Origin: Amycolatopsis xylanica
GTDB lineage: Bacteria; Actinomycetota; Actinomycetes; Mycobacteriales; Pseudonocardiaceae
DNA: 64,000 nt
Direction: 5' to 3'
Assembly (NCBI RefSeq): GCF_900107045.1
Contig: NZ_FNON01000001.1
Span: forward strand, 806,001 to 870,000
Positions 1 through 7,777 of this stretch are shown piece by piece. Made by a program: the position numbers and the translations under genes. The notes under the pieces were generated by a model. It was not told the DNA's origin. It did no database searches and saw only the letters and a program-made list of their open reading frames with translations. How positions within the stretch are numbered: position 1 is the stretch's first letter; every line of letters starts with the position of its first letter.

Positions 1-804
1 CTCATGATCGCGGAGTTCATGGCGCGGCACACCGACGAGTTCCATGAGCGCTACGGAATTCGGCTCTGGCACACGCTCGAACTGCGCAACTACATGGTCG
101 CGGACATGGTCAGGGCGCTCGCCGAGCACGACCTGATGCCCGCGACCGGCCGGGGACGGCTGCACGCGCACGCCGTGTCCAGCGCGCTCGGCCTGCTCGG
201 GCTGCAGTTCGGGCACCGCGAATTGGCCAAGGCGGGCGTCGAGCTGCCCGCGCTGCAGCTGCTGCTGGTCCAGCACCTCGGCACGCCGGACATGGTGCTC
301 GGGCTCTACCACGACTCGTTCGACATGGACCTGGTGCCGAAGTACCGGCGGGGTGCCGACGGGCTCTACCGGCAGGACGAGGACCCGCACTTCCCCGCGG
401 TCACGTTCGACCCCGAGGAGCACCTCGACGCCACGTTCTACTCGCGCACGCCGGTCACCTCGCCGCGGATCAACAAGGTCATCAGGGAGAACGGCGGTGG
501 CGGGATCGTCGTCTCGCTGTACGAGTGTCTCCAGCGGTACAACCAGATCCGGGACCTGCTCGCGACTTCCGTCTCGCTGCCAGCCGATCCGCGCAGGCTG
601 CGGGAGTGGAGCCTGGTCATGGCGCTGACCGGGGTGCTGAACGGCATCGAGCGGGGTGTCGTCGCCGATCGCGAGATCCTCGTGCACGCGTCGGGCAGCT
701 ACGGCGAGGACGACTACCGGGTGCTGAGCCCGGCCGACAGCGTGCGGATCGACGGGGTCGAGGACTTCTACCAAGTGGTGCGTCACGCGGCCGAAGCCGG
801 GTGA
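1..804 (+). CDS. Uncharacterised protein, PLP fold-type-II-like family, 3' part only
   Basis: The reading frame is open at the first base, so the gene begins outside the window. The 267 visible residues align end to end with the C-terminal half of the 448-residue protein at 51214-52560. Shared blocks include HAHAVSSA, GLLG, DPHFPA/SPHFPA, REWSLVMALTGVL and HASGSYG. The complete homologue has a SGNK loop and a TKT segment in its N-terminal half, resembling threonine-synthase-like PLP enzymes. That half is not visible here. I think this family is catalogued as DUF6002, but could not check. The stop overlaps the next start by 4 bp (GTGA), so it is probably cotranscribed with the dehydrogenase downstream. 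Function is unknown; the second copy sits in a biosynthetic cluster, so a small-molecule role is inferred. Confidence 0.6.
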   Translation, partial: LMIAEFMARHTDEFHERYGIRLWHTLELRNYMVADMVRALAEHDLMPATGRGRLHAHAVSSALGLLGLQFGHRELAKAGVELPALQLLLVQHLGTPDMVLGLYHDSFDMDLVPKYRRGADGLYRQDEDPHFPAVTFDPEEHLDATFYSRTPVTSPRINKVIRENGGGGIVVSLYECLQRYNQIRDLLATSVSLPADPRRLREWSLVMALTGVLNGIERGVVADREILVHASGSYGEDDYRVLSPADSVRIDGVEDFYQVVRHAAEAG

Positions 805-1805
805 GGCCGGTGCCGAGGACCGTGGCCGTCATCGGGAGCGGGTCGCTGGCGCGGGCCGTCGTGTACTCGCTCGCCGACGTCCTCACCGAGCCGGTCGACG
901 TGCACCTGCTCGCCAGGTCCTCCGGGCCGCTGGCGACCATGGCGCACATCGCGACCCGCCGGTCCGCGCTGCTCGGCGGGCAGGCGCGGTTCACCGCGCA
1001 CCCGCTGGACACGGTGGTGGCGGGCGCCGAGGTCGTGCTCAACTGCTCGTCGACGCATTCGTCGGCGGAGGCGCGTGTCCGCCCGTCCGCGTGGACCGAC
1101 CTGATCAAGGCCTGCGGGATCGCGCTGGCGCTGCCGTTCCACGCCGCTTTCGCCGCGCGGATGTCCCGTATCGCCGGCGACGCGCTGTTCGTGAACGCGG
1201 CCTTCCCGGACGCGGTGAACCCGGTGCTGGCCGCGCTCAGCCTGCCGATCCATTGCGGCGCCGGGAATATCGCCACCCTGGCCGCGTCCGCAGGCGGGGA
1301 CATCAGGATGCTCGCGCACCACTACCACCTGTCGACACCACCCCGGGACGAGGCGCGGATGTGGATCGGGGCGGACGAAGTCACCGACGTGCGGGACCGT
1401 CTCGCTCCCTTGCGAGCCTGTGAACGGCCGATGCTCAACGATCTGACCGGGCACACTGCCGCACTGCTCGTCAGGGATCTGCTACGCGAAGGTCCAATAA
1501 GGACACACGTGCCCGGACCGCTGGGGCTGCCCGGCGGTTATCCGGTGCTGCTGGAGCAGGGCCGGATCGAGCTGGACCTTCCGCCCGGCGTGAGTGAGGC
1601 GGACGCCGTCGCGTGGCAGCTGACCTGGGGCGCGCTGGACGGCGTGGCCGTCGACCGCCGTGGTCGCGCGACGTACTCCGACCACGTGCTCGAAGCCGCC
1701 GAGCGGTACGTGAAACTTCCGTCCACAATGGAACCAGCAGAGACGATCGCGTTCGCCGAAGAACTTGACCTCGTTCGGAAACGGTTACGCGGCAATGAAT
1801 ACTGA
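801..1805 (+). CDS. NAD(P)-binding dehydrogenase of unknown substrate
   Basis: The 334-residue protein opens with a Rossmann nucleotide-binding loop (VAVIGSGSLARAV, about residues 8-20), followed by alternating beta/alpha segments and a helical C-terminal half. The overall plan resembles saccharopine/opine-type or lysine-dehydrogenase-like oxidoreductases, but I see no signature that fixes the substrate. The GTG start at 801 is chosen because it overlaps the preceding stop (GTGA), implying translational coupling. The stop overlaps the next gene by 11 bp. The operon context (PLP-fold-like protein, then molybdenum enzyme, then exporter) suggests amino-acid-derived small-molecule metabolism, which is inference. 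Confidence 0.55.
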   Translation: MRPVPRTVAVIGSGSLARAVVYSLADVLTEPVDVHLLARSSGPLATMAHIATRRSALLGGQARFTAHPLDTVVAGAEVVLNCSSTHSSAEARVRPSAWTDLIKACGIALALPFHAAFAARMSRIAGDALFVNAAFPDAVNPVLAALSLPIHCGAGNIATLAASAGGDIRMLAHHYHLSTPPRDEARMWIGADEVTDVRDRLAPLRACERPMLNDLTGHTAALLVRDLLREGPIRTHVPGPLGLPGGYPVLLEQGRIELDLPPGVSEADAVAWQLTWGALDGVAVDRRGRATYSDHVLEAAERYVKLPSTMEPAETIAFAEELDLVRKRLRGNEY

Positions 1806-3831
1806 GACGGTACCCGGGGTGTGCCCGCTGGACTGCCCGGACGGCTGCAGCTGGACGGTGACCGTCGAGAACGGCGTCGCCACGCGGCTTCGGGGCCGCC
1901 GGGATCACCCGTTCACCCACGGCACGCTGTGCGTCAAGGTGAACCAGTACCTCGACCACACCCGAGCGCCGGACCGCCTGCTGTATCCGCTGCGCCGGAC
2001 CGGCCCCAAGGGCTCGGGCGCCTTCGAACGCGTCACCTGGGACGAGGCGCTCGGCGAGATCGCCGAGCGCCTCGGCGCCATCCGCGCGACCTGGGGCGGA
2101 GAAGCGATCTGGCCGTACTGGGGCACCGGGAACCTCGGTCACCTGCAAGGCATGCGCGGACCGGCGGGCGCCCGGCTGTGGAACGTGCTGGGCGCGTCCG
2201 AGCAACTCATGTCGATCTGCTCGGTCGCGGGCACGGGCGGCGTACGGCTCGCCACCGGCGCGAAACAGGGGATCGACCCCGAGTCGCTCGCGCACGCGAA
2301 ACTGATCCTGCTGTGGGGCGCGAACACGCTCTCGACCGGGCATCACCTCTGGCGTTTCATCAAGCAGGCGCAGGAGAGCGGCGCTCACGTCGTCGCGATC
2401 GACCCCGTGCTGACGAGGACCGCCAAGCAGGCCGACGAGCACTGCGCGCTGATCCCGGGCACCGATGGCGCGCTGGCGTTGGGCCTGCTCCACGTCGTGC
2501 TCACGCTCGGCCTGGAGGACCGCGCTTACCTCGCTGAACACACCTTGGGCTGGGACGAATTCCGGCAGCGGATCCTGGAATTCCCGCCGGACAAGGCGGC
2601 GGCCATCACCGGGGTGCCCGAGTGGCAGCTTCTCGCGCTGGGCGAGCGCCTGGCCCGCACCCGGCCGACCGCGATCCGCGCGGGGATGGGAATGCAGCGG
2701 CACGCGGGCGGCGGCGCGGCGTTGCGGTTGCTCGCCTGTATGGCCGGGGTGACGGGGGACTGGCAGTACCTCGGCGGCGGACTGTCGTACTCGACCGGCG
2801 GCTCCTTCGGCGGCGACTTCGCGGCGCTGCGCCGCGACGACCTGCGGCCGGAACCGGCGCGCCGCCTGGCGATGACCCGCCTTGCCGAAGGCCTGCTCGA
2901 CGTTGCCGACCCGCCGGTGAAGTGCCTGTTCGTCTACGGCGCGAACCCGGCGGCGAGCGCGCCGGACCAGAACGCCGTGCGGCGCGGCCTGGCCCGCGAG
3001 GACCTGTTCACCGTGGTGTTCGACCAATTCCCGACCGACACCGCCGACTACGCGGACATTGTGCTCCCGTCGACCATGCAGACCGAGCACCTGGACGTGC
3101 ACACCGGCTACGGCCACCTCTACCTCGGCTGGAACGAACCGGCCGTGCCACCGCCGGGCGAGTGCGTGTCCGCGACCGAGCTGTTCCGCAGGCTCGCCCG
3201 CCGGATGGGACTGACCGAGCCGAGCCTGTACGACTCCGACGAGGAACTCGCCGCGCAACTGCTGGGCTCCGGACATCCGTCGTTGTCCGGCATCACGCTC
3301 GACCGGCTGCGTGCGGAGGGCTGGGTTCGGCTGAACTACCCGGCCGATGAAATCCGCTTCCGCCAAGGCTTTCCGACACCATCGGGCCGTCTGGAGTTCG
3401 TCTCCGACGGCCAGGTGGCGGGGTACACCCCGGCTAAGGAAGTCGAAGACCCAGAGCTGGCACGGCGGTTTCCGCTCGTCCTCGTGTCGACGGCGTCGCA
3501 CTATTTCATGAACACGATCTTCGCCAACCGCCCCGCGCTGGCCCGCCGCGCGGGCCCGCCGAGCGTCGCCCTGCACCCCGAGGACGCCGCCGCTCGCGGG
3601 CTCGCCGACGGTCAGCGAGCGCGGGTGTTCAACGACCGCGGTTCCTTCGCCGCGCTGGTCCGCGTCACCGACGTGGTGCGGCCCGGCGTCGCGGCCACGA
3701 CCAAGGGGCACTGGTCGAAGCTGACCGGCGGCGCGACCGTCAATTCCACTGTGGACGAACGCGACGCCGATTTGGGGCGTGGCGCGGTCTTCCACGACAA
3801 CCGGGTCGAGATCGAGGGGTGGCCGCCATGA
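1795..3831 (+). CDS. Molybdopterin-dependent oxidoreductase (DMSO reductase/formate dehydrogenase superfamily)
   Basis: The 678-residue protein carries an N-terminal [4Fe-4S] binding pattern, C10-x3-C14-x3-C18-x27-C46 (VCPLDCPDGC ... GTLCVK). This is followed by the catalytic molybdopterin domain (RVTWDEAL, WGTGNLGHLQG, LLWGANTLSTGHHLW, AGMGMQRHAGGG) and a C-terminal molydopterin dinucleotide-binding domain from about residue 560. No Tat signal is visible, so the enzyme is probably cytoplasmic. The ATG at 1795 is preferred over an upstream TTG because it gives the normal family N-terminus close to the first cysteine. It overlaps the upstream dehydrogenase by 11 bp and the MFS gene by 4 bp. 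The substrate is unknown. The family includes formate dehydrogenases, polysulfide reductases and acetylene hydratase-like enzymes. Confidence 0.85.
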   Translation: MNTETVPGVCPLDCPDGCSWTVTVENGVATRLRGRRDHPFTHGTLCVKVNQYLDHTRAPDRLLYPLRRTGPKGSGAFERVTWDEALGEIAERLGAIRATWGGEAIWPYWGTGNLGHLQGMRGPAGARLWNVLGASEQLMSICSVAGTGGVRLATGAKQGIDPESLAHAKLILLWGANTLSTGHHLWRFIKQAQESGAHVVAIDPVLTRTAKQADEHCALIPGTDGALALGLLHVVLTLGLEDRAYLAEHTLGWDEFRQRILEFPPDKAAAITGVPEWQLLALGERLARTRPTAIRAGMGMQRHAGGGAALRLLACMAGVTGDWQYLGGGLSYSTGGSFGGDFAALRRDDLRPEPARRLAMTRLAEGLLDVADPPVKCLFVYGANPAASAPDQNAVRRGLAREDLFTVVFDQFPTDTADYADIVLPSTMQTEHLDVHTGYGHLYLGWNEPAVPPPGECVSATELFRRLARRMGLTEPSLYDSDEELAAQLLGSGHPSLSGITLDRLRAEGWVRLNYPADEIRFRQGFPTPSGRLEFVSDGQVAGYTPAKEVEDPELARRFPLVLVSTASHYFMNTIFANRPALARRAGPPSVALHPEDAAARGLADGQRARVFNDRGSFAALVRVTDVVRPGVAATTKGHWSKLTGGATVNSTVDERDADLGRGAVFHDNRVEIEGWPP

Positions 3832-5165
3832 CCACAGTCGTCACGGACACGCGCCGGTCGAGGATCGTCGTGCTGGCGTCCTGTCTCGGCTTCTTCCTGA
3901 TCAACCTGGACGCGACCATCGTGACCGTCGCGCTGCCGGTGATCGGCGAGCGGCTGGGCGCGGGCGTGTCCGGCCTGCAATGGGTGGTGGCCGGGTACAC
4001 GCTCGCGTTCGCGGGCCTGCTGCTCACGGCGGGTTCCGTCTCCGACCGCGTCGGCGCGACCCGTGTGTTCGGCTACGGCCTGCTGGCGTTCTCGGCCGCC
4101 TCGGCGGCCTGCGGGTTCGCTTCTGACACCGGATTCCTGATCGTCGCGCGGGTGCTGCAGGGCGCGGCGGCCGCTGCGGTACTGCCCGCCTCGCTCGCGT
4201 TGCTGCGCCAGTCACTGCCGGATCCCGCCGCCCGCGCCAAGGCGATCGCCATCTGGGCCGCGGGTGGTGGCGCGGCCGTCGCGGCAGGTCCCCTCGCGGG
4301 CGGTTTCCTGACCGCGCGGTTCGGCTGGGAGGCGATCTTCTTCGTCAACGTCCCGTTCGCGTTGCTGGCGATCTTGGGGCTCTCGCGGGCGGACCGGTCC
4401 ACCCGGCAGCGCTCGCCGATCGATCTGCGCGGGCAGATCGCGGCCGTCGTCGCGCTCACCGCGTTCACGTTCGCTGTCATCGAGATCGCGCCGATGGGCC
4501 TGACCTCGCCCGCGGTGTACGTCCCGCTGCTCGTGGCGGTCGCCGCCGCGCTGTGGTTCACCCGGGTCGACCTGCGTGAGCTGCGGTCGCGCGTGTTCGT
4601 CTCGTGCCTGTCGACCGGCTTCGCGCTGAACTTCGCCTACTACGGCATCATGTTCGTCTTCTCGATCGTCTTCCAGCAGGAACGCGGCTGGTCACCGCTG
4701 ATGACCGGGCTGTCGTTCCTGCCGCTGACGGCCGTGGTGCTCGCGTCGAACATCGCCGGCGGCAAGCTCACCGCGCTGATCGGGCCGCGCCTGCCGATGG
4801 CGGGCGCCCAGCTGCTCGAAGCGACGGGGTTCCTGGGCGTCCTGCTGGTCGGGGCGCACGGGCCGACCTGGCTGCTCCTGCTGGCGATGGTGCCGATCGG
4901 TGTCGGTGGCGGCCTCGCCTCGCCGCCCATGATGACCGCGCTGCTCGAATCGGTCGCCGCCGAGCGGGCGGGCGTGGTGTCCGGCCTGCTGAGTTCGTGC
5001 AGGCAGGCGGGCGGCGTGCTCGGTGTCGCGGTCTTCGGGGTGCTGGTCTCGGCGACCGGGTTCGAGACGGGCTTCCGGGTTTCGGCCGGGCTGGCCGCCG
5101 CTCTGCTGGGTGCGGCGGCCGTCGCGGCGTTCCGGAACATCACACCGGGCGTGCCCGGCCCTTGA
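3828..5165 (+). CDS. MFS transporter, DHA2 (EmrB/QacA) family
   Basis: A 445-residue, highly hydrophobic protein. It begins with the DHA2 hallmark NLDATIVTVALP in the first membrane segment (about residues 25-36) and has the GSVSDRVG loop motif after TM2 and the RVLQGAAAA motif in TM4. It probably has 12-14 membrane helices. The ATG at 3828 overlaps the molybdenum-enzyme stop (ATGA), so it is translationally coupled as the last gene of the left-edge operon. This suggests it exports a product or toxic intermediate made by that operon. Its 3' end overlaps the convergent DUF5947 gene by 26 bp, so there is no room for a terminator between them. Confidence 0.88.
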   Translation: MTTVVTDTRRSRIVVLASCLGFFLINLDATIVTVALPVIGERLGAGVSGLQWVVAGYTLAFAGLLLTAGSVSDRVGATRVFGYGLLAFSAASAACGFASDTGFLIVARVLQGAAAAAVLPASLALLRQSLPDPAARAKAIAIWAAGGGAAVAAGPLAGGFLTARFGWEAIFFVNVPFALLAILGLSRADRSTRQRSPIDLRGQIAAVVALTAFTFAVIEIAPMGLTSPAVYVPLLVAVAAALWFTRVDLRELRSRVFVSCLSTGFALNFAYYGIMFVFSIVFQQERGWSPLMTGLSFLPLTAVVLASNIAGGKLTALIGPRLPMAGAQLLEATGFLGVLLVGAHGPTWLLLLAMVPIGVGGGLASPPMMTALLESVAAERAGVVSGLLSSCRQAGGVLGVAVFGVLVSATGFETGFRVSAGLAAALLGAAAVAAFRNITPGVPGP

Positions 5166-5682
5166 TCTCGGCGAACAGCTCGTCGACCCGCGCACGCATG
5201 CGGCGGCCGCCGTCGAGGCCCGTCCAGTGCCGCCGGACAGTTCCGACCAGCCGGTAGCACATGTCGATGGGCACCAGGAAGCAGTCGGTGCCGCGCGCGG
5301 TCTTGTGCAGGAGTATCGCCTCGACGTCCGGTTCGGCCGCGGTCACCAGTGGGTGCCGGACGGTCAGCCTGCCCCAGAACCCGGGACTCAGCAGGCATTC
5401 GGTCGCGCCTGCCGGGCTCGGGTAGAAGCCGGTGACCTGAAAGCCGCGGCGCAGGAAGAACGCGGACGCCGCCGGGGTGTCGAGCAGCTCCCAATCGATG
5501 CCGGTGATCGGGCGGCCGGGATCCCACAGGTAGCGCTCGGGGACCGCGCGATAGCGGGAGTCGTGGGTGAACGCGAGGAAGCAGGCGCGGCAGGCGCACA
5601 GCAGGCGGCGCCCGCCGGTGTCGGCGACGTGCGCGTGCTTGGCACCGACCGGGGTGCCGCAGAGTTCGCAGATCTCGATCAC
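5140..5682 (-). CDS. DUF5947 family protein, hydrogenase-locus associated
   Basis: A 180-residue protein with a probable zinc or iron site near the N-terminus: C5-x2-C8 (CELC), then C29, C31 and C34 (CACRAC). Further blocks are DSRYRAVPERYLWDP and FYPSPAGATECLL. In my knowledge this family (DUF5947) is found beside actinobacterial high-affinity [NiFe] hydrogenases, which matches its place here as the third gene after the small subunit and the NifU-like gene. The start overlaps the NifU-like stop (ATGA). The molecular function is not established; an accessory or electron-transfer role is inference. Confidence 0.7.
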   Translation of the reverse strand: MIEICELCGTPVGAKHAHVADTGGRRLLCACRACFLAFTHDSRYRAVPERYLWDPGRPITGIDWELLDTPAASAFFLRRGFQVTGFYPSPAGATECLLSPGFWGRLTVRHPLVTAAEPDVEAILLHKTARGTDCFLVPIDMCYRLVGTVRRHWTGLDGGRRMRARVDELFAEIKGRARPV

Positions 5683-6155
5683 GACGGCGGCCCCATGCCG
5701 ATATGCAGCAGCCCGGACGGCCTGCCGGTGAACTCGACCGCGGTGACCTCCGGCGCGGCGTCGCGGATGGCGGCTTCGAGCCGCTTGCGGACCGGGACGG
5801 TCGTGGCCGGGCAGCCGTCGAGGTCGACCCGCAGCCGCACCACGCCGTCGGGGCCGATGCCGTCGTAGCCGACCCCGGCGACCCGCTCGACCAGCGCGCG
5901 GATCCGGGCGTCGGCGTCGAGCGGGTGCAGATCGTGGAGTAGCAGGAGGTCTTCGAGAAGCTCGTCCCGCACCAAGGCGTCGATCAGCGTCGGGTCGCGC
6001 TCGCGGAGTATCGCGAGCAGACGGGTGAGCCCGTCGCCGTACAAACCCATGAGCAGCCGCACGATCTCCTCGGCCTGTTCACGGGCCGGTCCGGAGCGCA
6101 AGCCGCTCAGCAGTTCCTCGATGCGTTCGCCTACGGGGCGCGTCATGGTGCTCAC
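5679..6155 (-). CDS. NifU C-terminal-like protein of the hydrogenase locus
   Basis: A 158-residue protein: a helical N-terminal region (EELLSGLRSGPAREQAEEI) followed by a NifU-like C-terminal fold with VERVAGVGYDGIG and LRVDLDGCPATTV. The classical NifU scaffold motif is CxxC, but only one cysteine is visible at that position (DGCPAT). Cluster binding, if any, must therefore be atypical. The GTG at 6155 overlaps the hydrogenase small-subunit stop (GTGA) and is preferred; an ATG nine bases further in (6146) is the alternative. It is translationally coupled to the genes on both sides. A role in Fe-S assembly for the hydrogenase is inferred from context. Confidence 0.65.
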   Translation of the reverse strand: MSTMTRPVGERIEELLSGLRSGPAREQAEEIVRLLMGLYGDGLTRLLAILRERDPTLIDALVRDELLEDLLLLHDLHPLDADARIRALVERVAGVGYDGIGPDGVVRLRVDLDGCPATTVPVRKRLEAAIRDAAPEVTAVEFTGRPSGLLHIGMGPPS

Positions 6156-7174
6156 CAATGGGTCGAGTAACCGGTCCTGCCTTGCGAAGGAGCGTTCATC
6201 CTGATCTCACGCAGGATGCGGATGGCGGAGCCGGACACGGTGCTCACCGCGCTGGGCGCGGCGATGCCCGCCGGGTCCTCCATGAACGGCATGAACTTGT
6301 CGGGGAAGCCGGGCATGGTGCAGCCGATGCAGATGCCGCCGACGTTCGGGCAGCCGCCGACCCCGTTGATCCAGCCGCGTTTGGGCACGTTGCATTTGAC
6401 CACCTGACCCCAGCAGCCGAGTTTGACCAGGCATTTCGGCGAGTCGTAGCGGTCGGCGAACTCTTCCTGCTCGTAGTAGCCCGCGCGGTCGCAGCCCTCG
6501 TGGACGGTGTTCCCGAATAGCCATTTCGGGCGCAACGCCTCGTCGAGCGCGAGCTGCGGCGCCGGCCCGGAAGCCTGGAAGAGCAGCTGCAGCAAGGTTT
6601 CCGTGAGGTTGTCCGGCTGCACGGGGCAGCCGGGCAGGCAGATGACGGGCAGGCCCGCCTTGGACTTCCAGTCCCAGCCGAGATAATCGGGCACGCCCAT
6701 GGCACCGGTCGGGTTACCGGCCATGGCGTGCACGCCGCCGTAGCTGGCGCAGGTGCCGACCGCCAAGATCGCCAAAGCCTGGGGTGCCAACCGGTCCAGC
6801 CAGGTGTTGGTGGTCATCGGCTGCCCGGTCTCGGGGTCGTTGCCGAAGGCGCACCAATACCCGTCCGGCTTGTTGGTCTCGTCGGGGATGGATCCCTCGA
6901 CCACCAGGATGAACGGGTCCAGCTCGCCGCGGTCCGCCCGGTGCCACCACTCGAGGAAACTGCCGGTACTGCCGTCGGGGCCGCATTGATAATCAAGGAA
7001 AGGCCAGTGCAATTCGACCTTGGGCAGCCCCGGCATTCCGCCGAGAATGATCTCTTCGATGCTGGGCTGGGTCGCCGCGGTCAATGCCACCGAGTCACCG
7101 TCGCAGCTCAGGCCACCATTCATCCACAATATATGGATGGGCGGTGGGAAATTGCCGCGCTGGGCCGTGACCAT
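6152..7174 (-). CDS. hhyS: [NiFe]-hydrogenase small subunit, high-affinity actinobacterial type (HhyS-like)
   Basis: This would be the Fe-S electron-transfer subunit of an uptake hydrogenase oxidising atmospheric H2. The 340 residues hold cluster ligands in family order: C24 with D27 (GLSCDGDS, Asp in place of the usual second Cys), C142 (VGTCASYGG), C183 (LPGCPVQPDN), H225 and C228, then C248, C254, C261, C275, C282 and C285. The Asp ligand is what I know of group 1h oxygen-tolerant enzymes such as Ralstonia AH. The ATG at 7174 has a good ribosome site (AGGGAAGG, 6 nt away); the upstream extension to 7243 has none. No Tat signal is seen. Oddity: the large subunit that normally follows is missing, and the stop overlaps directly with the NifU-like gene. 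Confidence 0.85.
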   Translation of the reverse strand: MVTAQRGNFPPPIHILWMNGGLSCDGDSVALTAATQPSIEEIILGGMPGLPKVELHWPFLDYQCGPDGSTGSFLEWWHRADRGELDPFILVVEGSIPDETNKPDGYWCAFGNDPETGQPMTTNTWLDRLAPQALAILAVGTCASYGGVHAMAGNPTGAMGVPDYLGWDWKSKAGLPVICLPGCPVQPDNLTETLLQLLFQASGPAPQLALDEALRPKWLFGNTVHEGCDRAGYYEQEEFADRYDSPKCLVKLGCWGQVVKCNVPKRGWINGVGGCPNVGGICIGCTMPGFPDKFMPFMEDPAGIAAPSAVSTVSGSAIRILREIRMNAPSQGRTGYSTHW

Positions 7175-7257
7175 GGAACACCTTCCCTGGCGATTCAATT
7201 CTCGGAAGTCGCTCACCGTAGTCCTGTGTGCCGACGTCGGCAAGGTATGCTGAGGGC

Positions 7258-7761
7258 GTGATCGAATCGGCCGGGCCGTCGCGCGGGGAGTCGATCGAGG
7301 TGCTGCCGGTGGTGATCACGACCAGCGTTTTCCCCGCCAGGCCGTCGTCGGTCCCGGAAATACAGAGCTTTCTCCGCCGTTGCCTTTCGGATTCCCCGCT
7401 CACCGAGGTCGACAGCCGCGAAGTCGGGAAAACGATCTACAGCGCGCTTCTCGAGGCGGCGGGGTCGGGCATGATCCAGGTTTCCTGCCGTCGTTATCCG
7501 AATCGTGTCGAATTCGATGTGCTCCCTGCGGAGACACCGCGGCAGGCGCCGCCCGAGCCCGAGGGGCCGGAGCCCACCGCGACGTTCGCCGAATGGATGG
7601 CGGAAACCTTGCGCGGCAAGGGGATCACCAGGGAGATGGCGGCCGACCAGCTCGGTGTGTCACCGAAGACGGTCGGCCGCTGGCTCGGCGGGCAGACCGA
7701 GCCCCGGCTGCGCGAGCTGCGCCGCATCCAGGAAAGGTTCGGCGACGTCCGGCTGCAGTGA
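7258..7761 (+). CDS. Helix-turn-helix regulator divergent from hhyS
   Basis: A 167-residue protein. The C-terminal 45 residues are a clear XRE/Cro-type helix-turn-helix (MAADQLGVSPKTVGRWLGG). The N-terminal 100 residues (VLPVVITTSVFP, QSFLRRCLSD, ALLEAAGSGMIQVSCRR) form a compact alpha/beta region I do not recognise. The GTG at 7258 is chosen with a TGAGG ribosome site just upstream. It is transcribed divergently from the hydrogenase small subunit across an 83-bp gap, so it is a candidate regulator of that locus and of itself. That role is inferred from arrangement only. Confidence 0.65.
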   Translation: MIESAGPSRGESIEVLPVVITTSVFPARPSSVPEIQSFLRRCLSDSPLTEVDSREVGKTIYSALLEAAGSGMIQVSCRRYPNRVEFDVLPAETPRQAPPEPEGPEPTATFAEWMAETLRGKGITREMAADQLGVSPKTVGRWLGGQTEPRLRELRRIQERFGDVRLQ

Positions 7762-7777
7762 GCCAGTTGTGTCCGGC

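Noticed and set aside
1471..3795. Long open frame antisense to the molybdopterin oxidoreductase
   Set aside because: Low-complexity Arg/Pro/Gly/Ala composition and no motif; typical antisense artefact of GC-rich third positions. The sense gene has clear family motifs.
7175..7243. Upstream extension of the hydrogenase small subunit as a Tat signal
   Set aside because: The added residues have no twin-arginine or hydrophobic core, and the ATG at 7174 has a strong ribosome site.
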